Both the position numbers and the translations under genes were made by a program. The notes under the pieces were generated by a model that did no database searches, was not told the origin of the DNA, and worked only from the letters and a program-made list of their open reading frames with translations. A stretch of 32,315 nt of DNA from an uncultured Granulicella sp. (GTDB lineage: Bacteria; Acidobacteriota; Terriglobia; Terriglobales; Acidobacteriaceae): positions 1 to 32,315 of the forward strand of contig CAIZFH010000008.1 of the NCBI GenBank assembly GCA_903932155.1, read 5' to 3'. Positions 17,102-23,376 of the stretch are shown in pieces (the stretch's first letter is position 1; every line of letters begins with the position of its first letter).

Positions 17102-17257
17102 TCACAACTCCGGGTACATAGAGTTCTTCAACACTGACCTACGGGGACACTCTTCGGCGTCCTTGAAAAAGTGAAATGTCATCCACTCCGGTGCTGAAGC
17201 TCGAAGCGTAGGAGTCGCGACTAGCCAGATAGGTCTCTTCGGAACAAGATCACTCAT
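17102..17257 (-). pseudogene. Short ORF, possibly a second KaiB-like remnant
   Basis: ATG 17257 is preceded by GGGAG and TTGGGAG. The 51-residue product contains KRPIWLVATPTLRASAP, then HFFKDAEECPRRSVLKN. The ATPTL block, a following acidic position and VL recall the KaiB C-terminus (LATPTLV...GDLSD..RVL). Non-cyanobacterial clock-like operons often carry two kaiB genes before a PAS-type kinase, which would fit the order here. The match is weak and could be chance. Confidence 0.3.
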
Positions 17258-17369
17258 ACTCCCAACCTCTCCCAGACGCTGCTGCTCGCCTCGGGCAAAT
17301 TGCGACGTACAGTAAGCTCCTCGACTAACAGGATGGTTAGCACGTTTTACCGATGGCTTGTTCTGCCGC

Positions 17370-18056
17370 TCATCTGAATAGCATTCCAACGCTCGCCGTA
17401 ATACCCATCGCCAGCGCACCCCAAAACATAACGCGAAATGCTCCCTTCACTACTGCTGCTCCGCCCGCTCGTGCAGCTACTCCGCCGAGAAGAGCAAGAA
17501 AGATCAAAGATATTCCAGCTACAAATGGAATCAAGACTGACTGCGGGGCAAGACTTGAGATCAGAAGAGGCAGCCCTGCTCCGACGGCGAAGCTGAGGGC
17601 TGACGTCAGTGCAGCCTGGATTGGGCGTGCCCTGAGAGCTTCGGTAATGCCAAGTTCATCCCGTGCATGCGCCTGCAACGCATTGTGAGCCATAAGCTGC
17701 TGTGCTACTTGCCTTGCGAGTGCGAGGTCAAGACCTCGACCCACGTAAATTGCTGCCAGCTCCTGATGTTCACCCTTCGGATCTGCTCTGATTTCCCGGC
17801 GCTCAAGCCGCAGGTCTGCTTTTTCGGTATCTTCCTGTGAATGAACAGAAACGTATTCCCCGGCGGCCATTGACATGGCCCCCGCAACCAACCCTGCCAC
17901 TCCTGCCACCAATACACTCTTGTGTGATCCATGCGCAGCAGCCACTCCGAGCACCAAGCTAGCGGTCGATAAGACTCCATCATTCGCACCCAGGACTACA
18001 GCACGCAACCAGCCAACGCGATTGGTGCGGTGCCGTTCGATTTGATCTTTTGGCAT
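17370..18056 (-). CDS. VIT1/CCC1-family metal transporter
   Basis: The 228-residue membrane protein begins with NRVGWLRAVVLGANDGVLST and LVLGVAAAHGSHKSVLVAG, followed by AGAMSMAAGEYVSVHSQEDT, which are the conserved helices of the vacuolar iron transporter/nodulin-21 family. A cytoplasmic charged region (KADLRLERREIRADPKGEHQ) with Glu residues that bind Fe2+ or Mn2+ in the family follows, then three more helices. It probably moves iron or manganese out of the cytoplasm. The start is ATG 18056, 11 nt after the small gene upstream, so the two form an operon. Confidence 0.88.
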   Translation of the reverse strand: MPKDQIERHRTNRVGWLRAVVLGANDGVLSTASLVLGVAAAHGSHKSVLVAGVAGLVAGAMSMAAGEYVSVHSQEDTEKADLRLERREIRADPKGEHQELAAIYVGRGLDLALARQVAQQLMAHNALQAHARDELGITEALRARPIQAALTSALSFAVGAGLPLLISSLAPQSVLIPFVAGISLIFLALLGGVAARAGGAAVVKGAFRVMFWGALAMGITASVGMLFR

Positions 18057-18067
18057 TCCTTGGTGCC

Positions 18068-18310
18068 TCAGCCGTCGCTGGCCTTTTCAGTGGCTAGCGG
18101 TGCGGTGATGCCTGGACCCTCTTCATCTATTGCCTCGACCACGTCGTCGCCGGTCGCCGGGCGGCCATCGCGGACACTCTCCGCGCCGAGGGACCTTTCG
18201 TCGCCAGCAGGTGCTGTGAGATCGATTTTGATGGCTCGGAGATCAGTTTCGCTGGTTGCGGTCGGGTTGCCGATTTTCCTAGTTGCATTTTCTTGGGTTA
18301 CGGCCATCAT
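18068..18310 (-). CDS. Small acidic hypothetical protein upstream of the VIT transporter
   Basis: The product has 80 residues, without membrane segments or recognisable domain. It is rich in Asp, Glu, Thr and Ala (TGDDVVEAIDEEGPGITAPL). GAGGAG lies 5 nt before ATG 18310, a strong ribosome-binding site; a second ATG follows directly at 18307. The 11-nt gap to the VIT gene indicates co-transcription, so a role linked to metal transport is possible but unproven. I do not recognise a family. Confidence 0.55.
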   Translation of the reverse strand: MMAVTQENATRKIGNPTATSETDLRAIKIDLTAPAGDERSLGAESVRDGRPATGDDVVEAIDEEGPGITAPLATEKASDG

Positions 18311-18431
18311 TTACTCTCCTCGTTCGCACTGAGAGGTAGGATGCAGGAATTGGAAGCGAAATATGGTGACGGCAGAAAGGTTGATGAAAGGGCGACCTTC
18401 GCTGATGGCTAAATTGTCCACTGAGCGCTAT

Positions 18432-18647
18432 TTACCAGATTAAGGGCCTGACAAGCTCAGCATGCTGGATGTAGTTGATTACCCTTTCGGTCCTTGTCGA
18501 ACCGGCTTGCCCATAGAGCCGGCTACGGGCCTTTGGTGAATTCGAGTTTGAGGCCCTGCTGTTCCTGTATAGCAGTGAAGATGTCGGGTCCGGAGTTGTG
18601 CGGGCACTCGTATGCCTTGCACAACTCGGGATCATTGTTGCGGACGT
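18432..18647 (-). pseudogene. TIGR03435-family protein, C-terminal remnant
   Basis: Reading from about 18647 down to TAG 18523-18525 gives NNDPELCKAYECPHNSGPDI followed by FTAIQEQQGLKLEFTKGP. This is the end of the acidobacterial TIGR03435 family (SIFTALQEQLGLKLE..KGPVEVLVIDH). The expected VEVLVIDH ending continues in another frame (RVINYIQHAE, 18432-18490), so a stop and a frameshift interrupt it, and the bulk of the gene is missing. The family is common in soil Acidobacteriota and of unknown function. Confidence 0.6.
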
Positions 18648-18784
18648 TTCACGCCCGCGGAGCGACAGGATATCCTACGCTGGTCGCACGCGGAGTCACT
18701 CCGAAACTATTAGCTCACCGACCTCAAACGGTGACTTAATCTTCGGCAAGAAACGAGACTGAAGGAGGACGAGAGGATTATGCC

Positions 18785-18880
18785 ATGAAGAAGCAGTTTA
18801 AGTAGAGAAGGTTGTTTCAGTGTTGAAGCAGACCAAGGCGGCGCATTTGGATGTGTGGCCAACGGGTTTGTATGCGCTGG
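18785..18880 (+). pseudogene. IS3-type transposase OrfA remnant (N-terminal)
   Basis: ATGAAGAAGCAGTTTAA is followed one frame over by VEKVVSVLKQTKAA, like the OrfA start of IS3-family transposases (K.RF..EQIV.VLKQ.E.G). AAGGAGG precedes it near 18762. The similarity ends after about 25 residues. Weak, but the position between other remnants supports it. Confidence 0.4.
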
Positions 18881-18917
18881 TTCATTTCCTCTCCGGGCCG
18901 GTAGATCGATAATCGGT

Positions 18918-20528
18918 TTATGCAGTCACGGAATCGGGCGCTGCACGACTGCTGAGAACACGCACGTCAGAGGAGCTGTTGATGGATAAGGCGGCCGGCG
19001 TGTTGGGTGCGGTAATGGCGATAAAGTCGGCGCGGTGTACGTCGTCAAGGTAGATGGCAGGGCGCGCATCGGGCAGTTTGGGCGCGATCTCGACGTGACT
19101 TAGCTCGATGTTTTTGATGTGGCGGAGGTAGAAGCCATGGCTGGGTGTTGCGCCGAACATACCTGTCTCGGGGTAGCCTTTTTCGTTCTCGGGTGGCTGA
19201 ATGTTAATCTGACTGGCCGTGCCTCCACCAGCGTTCTGCACGTAAAAGTCTGAGATCTTGACGTCTTCAATGAAGTAGCCGGGGATGCCGCTGAGGATGG
19301 AGCCGGAGCGTGCGCCGGCGTTGTAGCAGTTGATGTTGGTGATGAGAACGCGACGCAGGGTACCGACCTTGGTGGTATCAGTGGGACCGCGCAGGCGCGC
19401 GCCTAGTCGCATAAAAACCGGGTAACTGCCAATGTCGCGCATGGTAATGTTGCTGATGACGATATCTTCCAGCAACGCTCCGTCGACGGACTCCAGCGCG
19501 ATGCCCTGCGTCCCCTCGAAGACGCAGTTGGAGATAGCGATATTGATGAATCCGCCATTCGACTCGGTGCCGCATTTGATGCGTCCGCCACCGGTTGGCT
19601 GCCTCTTATAGCTGCCGTCGAGAAGGCTGCCAAGCTCCCAGCAGCCGGAGACGTAGCAGTTGGAGATAGAGATCCTTTCCGTTGGCCGGGCGTAGCCAAG
19701 TGCGAAGCTGGACTTGGGACAGATGCCGTCGTCCCACGGTGCGTTGATGAAGCAATTGGAGATGCGGACATTCCTGCAGCAGTCGATGTCCATGCCGTCG
19801 CGATCGGTGTCTAACTTCAGATTGTCGATGGTGAGGTTGTCGACGCCTGTCACCAGAATGCCGAAGTGTCCGCCCTTGAGGATGGAGAAGTCGCGGAGAA
19901 CTACATTGTGGCAGTTCTTAAGGCCGATGGCCTTGTTGCCAACGCCGGCCTGCTCGGCGACGTATTTTGGGTAGTTGCCGCGAGCTGCACGGTCGGCGCC
20001 AAAACTCAGCCCCTTTCCCCAGATGAGCCCAGGACCTGTAATGGAGAAGTCGCTGATGCCATCGCCCCAGAGCAGCGAGTTGTGCCAGTGGTTGTGACCG
20101 TAGTCCTGATAGGCATCCCATGCCGCCTTTGGCTCAGCTGCATCGTAAACACCGCCCATGTATCCGGTGGTCTGGCCGGGAAGCGGCGAATCTGCCGCGA
20201 TGATCGACGAGCCCTGCGAGAGATAAAGGTCAACGCGGCTCTTCAGCCGAATCGAAAAGCTAAGGTAGTTGCCCGCGGGAAAGATAACTGTGCCTCCCCC
20301 GACTGCCGCTGCCGCTTCGATGGCCTTGTTGATGGCGGGCGAATCGACGGTCTTGCCATCACCGGTTGCGCCAAAGGCGCGCACGTCGAAGAGCATGGGT
20401 GAAAGTACCGGTGTTGCGGCTTTCTTAGCTGCTGCAAACGCTGGAATTGTGGAGGCGGCAAGACCCATGCTGCTGAGTCTTAGGAGGTCGCGGCGGACGG
20501 AATCAAAGGGTCTCATGGCGCTGGCCAT
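18918..20528 (-). CDS. GH28-family exported beta-helix glycosidase
   Basis: A 536-residue protein. The N-terminus has a twin-arginine signal (SVRRDLLRLSSMGLAASTIP, Arg 12-13). The opening of the mature part is typical of GH28 (MLFDVRAFGATGDGKTVDSP, AINKAIEAAAAVGGGTVIFP). The catalytic-site region near residues 240-265 reads DTDRDGMDIDCCRNV and NAPWDDGICPKSS, supplying the acidic residues. Further helix turns contain GTESNGGFINIAISNC and GIALESVDG. It would cleave pectic or related uronic-acid polymers in the periplasm or outside. Start ATG 20528 is used; ATG 20516 is possible. The gene stands alone, divergent from the repeat ORF at 20722. Confidence 0.82.
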   Translation of the reverse strand: MASAMRPFDSVRRDLLRLSSMGLAASTIPAFAAAKKAATPVLSPMLFDVRAFGATGDGKTVDSPAINKAIEAAAAVGGGTVIFPAGNYLSFSIRLKSRVDLYLSQGSSIIAADSPLPGQTTGYMGGVYDAAEPKAAWDAYQDYGHNHWHNSLLWGDGISDFSITGPGLIWGKGLSFGADRAARGNYPKYVAEQAGVGNKAIGLKNCHNVVLRDFSILKGGHFGILVTGVDNLTIDNLKLDTDRDGMDIDCCRNVRISNCFINAPWDDGICPKSSFALGYARPTERISISNCYVSGCWELGSLLDGSYKRQPTGGGRIKCGTESNGGFINIAISNCVFEGTQGIALESVDGALLEDIVISNITMRDIGSYPVFMRLGARLRGPTDTTKVGTLRRVLITNINCYNAGARSGSILSGIPGYFIEDVKISDFYVQNAGGGTASQINIQPPENEKGYPETGMFGATPSHGFYLRHIKNIELSHVEIAPKLPDARPAIYLDDVHRADFIAITAPNTPAALSINSSSDVRVLSSRAAPDSVTA

Positions 20529-20721
20529 GCTAGCAGAGTGGATATATCAAATGAAAATTGTTCTATTGGGAAAGCCACTGGGATACTCGCCCTTTTCCGG
20601 TTTCGACTTCGAGCCAGAACGAAGTGTGCACTATTGAGCAGTCCGCGTACCGCAGACCGTGTCAACCTGATCTCAGTTCACTGAAGAGTCGATCAGGGGC
20701 AAGAGCCTACTCAGGAACGGG

Positions 20722-20916
20722 GTGATTGAAATGGAAGACCCTCGATGCAGGATCGCGGCGATGGAGATGGATGACCCTCGGTGCAAAAACTTGTTCAGTG
20801 GCGTAGTGATTGAGATGGAAGACCCTCGGTGTAAGAGTCTGTCCTATCGCGTGACGCTTGAGATCGAAGACCCTCGATGCAATCGCACGGCGATCAAGAT
20901 GGAAGATCCCCGGTGC
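20722..20916 (+). repeat. Five 27-bp coding repeats (VIEMEDPRC units)
   Basis: Units lie at 20722-20748, 20758-20784, 20806-20832, 20854-20880 and 20890-20916, so unit starts are 36, 48, 48 and 36 bp apart, all multiples of 12 and of 3. The core gac-cct-cgg-tgc is the best kept part. Irregular period and diverged sequence distinguish it from a CRISPR array. Confidence 0.85.
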
Positions 20917-20940
20917 AACAACCCGCACTTCCCCTGGTGA
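20722..20940 (+). CDS. Small repeat protein: five VIEMEDPRC-like units, unknown function
   Basis: The 72-residue ORF starts at GTG 20722, with AGGA at 20713-20716. ATG 20731 is the next start, and an in-frame stop at 20668 bounds the frame. It consists of five nine-residue units: VIEMEDPRC, AMEMDDPRC, VIEMEDPRC, TLEIEDPRC and AIKMEDPRC. They are separated by linkers of 3, 7, 7 and 3 residues and followed by NNPHFPW. Each unit ends in Cys, giving five cysteines and no others. Within DPRC every base difference between units is at a third codon position (cga/cgg, tgc/tgt, gac/gat, cct/ccc), which argues for translation and selection on the peptide. There is no signal peptide, leader or recognised domain. 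A multi-core peptide precursor, a metal-binding protein or a small beta-repeat fold are possibilities. No modifying enzyme was recognised nearby. Confidence 0.6.
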   Translation: MIEMEDPRCRIAAMEMDDPRCKNLFSGVVIEMEDPRCKSLSYRVTLEIEDPRCNRTAIKMEDPRCNNPHFPW

Positions 20941-21005
20941 TTTAGTCGTCATATTGGTCACTACTATCCGCACATCAGTCAGCCATGCCGCCACGGAGAT
21001 TATTG

Positions 21006-21299
21006 ATGACACAAGCAGGCGAGTGCAGCGGCACCCAAGCCCTCAGTCGCCGGGACCTTAGTGCGGAGATCACGACGCTTATTCCCCGCATGTGCTCCGT
21101 CACCTACACACCACCAGTAAATTCGATCGTTCTGGGCAGCACATTTGTCGATTGGGACTCGATCACGGCACAGGCCACTCCGGTTGGCCAACAGCGTGCC
21201 GTCTTCGACAATCCCACTCCAACCCTCGAGAAATTTGAATCTCATATCACGATATTGCTGCCCGGCATGATGTCGAACCCAGTGCACCGCCATCCCTAG
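21006..21299 (+). pseudogene. Double-cupin protein, N-terminal part ended by in-frame TAG
   Basis: ATG 21006 has GGAG 7 nt upstream. A worn Tat-like signal (SRRDLSAEITTLIPR) is followed by FVDWDSITAQATPVGQQRAV and the first cupin strands (ESHITILLPGMMSNPVHRHP). The frame ends at TAG 21297-21299 exactly inside the first cupin motif: homologous cupins read HxHPxEE, and here the codons are CAT CCC TAG GAG GAG, so one C-to-T change of CAG would explain the stop. The rest of the protein continues in the same frame to 21872. The full gene would have 288 codons. Confidence 0.7.
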
Positions 21300-21335
21300 G
21301 AGGAGGTTCTCCTCGTCAAGGAGGGTGATCTGGAT

Positions 21336-21872
21336 GTGTCGATCAATGGCCAGAAGCACCGTGCCGGCCCTGGATACCTGATCTTCCTGGCATCGAACGA
21401 TGCTCATAACCTACAGAACACGGGCAAGACGCCGGCTACGTATTACGTCATCGATTTCAACACGGACCGCGTTCATACGGTTGCCGACAAGCCGACTGAC
21501 GAACAGGCCGTGCCGGGCATGCTCCCATCTACCGTTATCGATTGCGACAGTCTGCCGGCAACCGCAACGCCGACCGGCTCTCGCGTCAGCGTCCTTAGCT
21601 CGCCTACGCTCACCTTCCTCCGGCTCGATAGCCACATCACCACCCTCAATGTGGGCCAGAGTACGCAATCCAATATGATCGACTCGGGAGACGAGGTCGC
21701 CGTTCTCAAATCGGGCCAGGTCGAGGTTACGGTCAACGGCGTCGCCAGCCGGATGAATGAGGGATCAATGTTGTACTGGGCTCCCAACGACAAGCGCACC
21801 ATCAGGAACATCGGTACCAAGCCGGCCGTTTATCAGGTCGTAAAGGTTACGTCGGAAAAGACACCAAAATAA
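21336..21872 (+). CDS. Double-cupin protein, C-terminal part
   Basis: This continues the frame of the cupin gene after TAG 21299. It contains the second half of cupin 1 (EEVLLVKEGDLDVSINGQKH, GPGYLIFLASNDAHNLQNTG) and a complete second cupin-like domain (SHITTLNVGQST, DEVAVLKSGQVEVTVNGV, YWAPNDKRTIRNIGTKPA). AAGGAGGG (21318-21325) lies 10 nt before an in-frame GTG at 21336, so re-initiation is conceivable. The first domain would then lose its metal-binding HRH, and the second domain has no His cluster, so catalytic activity is doubtful. Cupins of this Tat-exported type are common in Acidobacteriota, with unknown substrates. Confidence 0.6.
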   Translation: MSINGQKHRAGPGYLIFLASNDAHNLQNTGKTPATYYVIDFNTDRVHTVADKPTDEQAVPGMLPSTVIDCDSLPATATPTGSRVSVLSSPTLTFLRLDSHITTLNVGQSTQSNMIDSGDEVAVLKSGQVEVTVNGVASRMNEGSMLYWAPNDKRTIRNIGTKPAVYQVVKVTSEKTPK

Positions 21873-21884
21873 GCTGGAGGGTGA

Positions 21885-22214
21885 GTGAGTAACTCCGATC
21901 ATGACCGGGACACACGCATGCGGATGGCAGCATTCGAGCATGTCCGAGACCTCGGAGAAGTACATGATCATCTCACCGCGAATGAGCTAAGGCCCGGATT
22001 CATTTTTGACGGAGAGCGCTTCCCGCTCATTAACCCACAGCGTGGGATCTTCAAACCGCAGCAGATGCAGTTCCTGCTATCAATCAGGACCGTTTTTCCG
22101 AGGCCTGGGAAAAGGGTCTGGTACGACGACCAGCGTGAGGTGCACCGTCAGATATACGAGAGTGACGATGGAGTGCCCAGCCTTTTCTGTACCAGTTTGA
22201 ATGAGAGAAACTGA
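21885..22214 (+). pseudogene. HNH-type putative restriction endonuclease, N-terminal fragment
   Basis: GTG 21885 follows GGAGG by 4 nt. The product reads RMAAFEHVRDLGEVHDHLTA, then FIFDGERFPLINPQRGIFKP and GKRVWYDDQREVHRQIYES. This is the N-terminal domain of a family of putative restriction endonucleases with a C-terminal HNH nuclease. After residue 96 it loses similarity and runs into VPSLFCTSLNERN and TGA, encoded by the interspersed element-end sequence at 22171-22207. The nuclease domain is gone. The family assignment is from memory of the conserved N-terminus. Confidence 0.6.
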
Positions 22215-22225
22215 TACCGAAAAGG
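22171..22225. repeat. Element-end motif and 18-bp inverted repeat
   Basis: CCTTTTCTGTACCAGTTT (22181-22198) and AAACTGATACCGAAAAGG (22208-22225) are inverted copies with two mismatches, separated by 9 bases. The left arm and its flank (22171-22207) match 824-858 near the recombinase remnant, sharing TGCCC, TTTT and the unbroken 12-mer GTACCAGTTTGA. It coincides with the point where the HNH gene is cut off. Confidence 0.75.
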
Positions 22226-22464
22226 AGCGAATCATGGCACGACATCTCGACCCCATGTTGACCCACAGCCACAATCGAAAGGCTTAGCCAATTCGAGTGT
22301 CGAATAGCCGGCCTTTGATTGTCGGGCGGAGTTAGATAGGTCTTGCTGCCGTCGTTCAGCTCGAGGCGCACGTAATGCGTCCTTCGCTGGCCAGGACGCA
22401 GTGGAAAGTCAATACGTTGTCGTCGATGCGGAATAGATGGGCACACAGCCATCGACATCTAACC
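22226..22464. other. Non-coding stretch with hairpin, downstream of the oxidoreductase operon
   Basis: No gene could be supported here; a minus-strand frame through it (ending LELNDGSKTYLTPPD) is not recognised. At 22272-22321 lies a long imperfect hairpin: CAATCGAAAGGC pairs with GCCTTTGATTG, and ATTCG pairs with CGAAT around the loop AGTGT. There is no T-run, so its role as terminator for the minus-strand operon is only possible. Confidence 0.4.
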
Positions 22465-23364
22465 CTACATCAGCTCTTCGACGAACTTCTTCGCCACATC
22501 GGGCGGAATGTGCAACTCATGGTTGATGAGCGGGCCAGCGTCGAGCACCGGCTCGGTCTCCTCCAAAGAGGGAATATCGGTGCTCTCGTAGAATTTGCCG
22601 ATGGGAATCTCATCGCCCCAGACGGTTGCCTTCTCCATGGCGGCGACCCAGTTGGTTGCATCGTACTCGGCATTGTCTTCCAGCTTCTTCACCCGGGGAC
22701 GGAACCACTGGAAGGTGTTGTCTTTGTTATATGTGACGCATGGGCTGAAGATGTCGAGGAACGAGAAGCCTTTGTGCTGAATGGCCTGCTTGATCAGTTC
22801 GGTCAGATGCTTCTGATCGCCACTGAATCCACGCGCCACGAACGTCGCGCCAGCCGACAGCGCCAGCGTCAGTGGGTTCACTGGCGCGTCTTCGTTGCCG
22901 TACGGATTGCTCTTGGTCTTCATGCCGATGCGGCTGGTGGGTGATGTCTGTCCGGTGGTGAGTCCGTAGATCTGGTTGTCCAGCACGAGGTAGGTCAGGT
23001 TGATATTGCGCCGCATGGCATGGACGAAATGGCCGCAGCCGATGCCGAATCCGTCGCCATCGCCGCCAGTCACCAGCACGGTAAGTTCGTGGTTGGCCAG
23101 CTTCAGTCCGCTTGCCACCGGCAGCGATCGGCCATGCAGCGTGTGCATCCCGTAGGTATTGATGAAACCGGGAAAGTTGGACGAGCAGCCGATGCCGCTG
23201 ACCGTGGCCACGCGGTGGTTCGGGATCTGTAGCTCGACCAGCGCCTTCTGCACCGCGGCCAGCACTCCGAAGTCGCCGCATCCGGGGCACCAGTCGGGAT
23301 CGACCTTGCCCTTAAAGTCCGCCATCGCAATGGGCCCGGGAGCCACTATATTCAATGTCGCCAT
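22465..23364 (-). CDS. 2-oxoacid:ferredoxin oxidoreductase, beta subunit
   Basis: The beta subunit carries thiamine diphosphate and one [4Fe-4S] cluster and, with the alpha/gamma subunit, oxidises a 2-oxoacid to acyl-CoA while reducing ferredoxin. Cluster cysteines are visible in WCPGCGDFG, GIGCSSN and SPCVTYN. The TPP/Mg site is TGGDGDGFGIGCGHFVHAMR followed by LDNQIYGLTTGQTSPTS. The 299 residues are typical. ATG 23364 has GGAG 8 nt upstream, which begins directly at the stop codon of the alpha gene (12 nt gap), so the two are translationally coupled. The short beta with fused alpha/gamma is typical of 2-oxoglutarate (KorAB) or pyruvate enzymes; the substrate cannot be fixed from sequence alone. 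Confidence 0.92.
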   Translation of the reverse strand: MATLNIVAPGPIAMADFKGKVDPDWCPGCGDFGVLAAVQKALVELQIPNHRVATVSGIGCSSNFPGFINTYGMHTLHGRSLPVASGLKLANHELTVLVTGGDGDGFGIGCGHFVHAMRRNINLTYLVLDNQIYGLTTGQTSPTSRIGMKTKSNPYGNEDAPVNPLTLALSAGATFVARGFSGDQKHLTELIKQAIQHKGFSFLDIFSPCVTYNKDNTFQWFRPRVKKLEDNAEYDATNWVAAMEKATVWGDEIPIGKFYESTDIPSLEETEPVLDAGPLINHELHIPPDVAKKFVEELM

Positions 23365-23376
23365 CGTCTTATCTCC

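Noticed and set aside
20722-20916. CRISPR array or regulatory iterons at the 27-bp repeats
   Set aside because: Only five diverged units, linkers of 9 or 21 bp, codon-phased variation and no cas genes.
20707-21012. Minus-strand ORF of 101 codons with repeated RVFHLNH-like peptides across the VIEMEDPRC array
   Set aside because: It is the reverse reading of the same repeats. Base differences that are silent on the plus strand change amino acids here (first codon positions), so the plus strand is the better coding candidate.
2382-21299. Programmed stop-codon readthrough or a recoded genetic code as cause of the in-frame stops
   Set aside because: TAA, TAG and TGA are all affected, frameshifts and truncations accompany them in the same region, and intact genes here use all three as normal stops.
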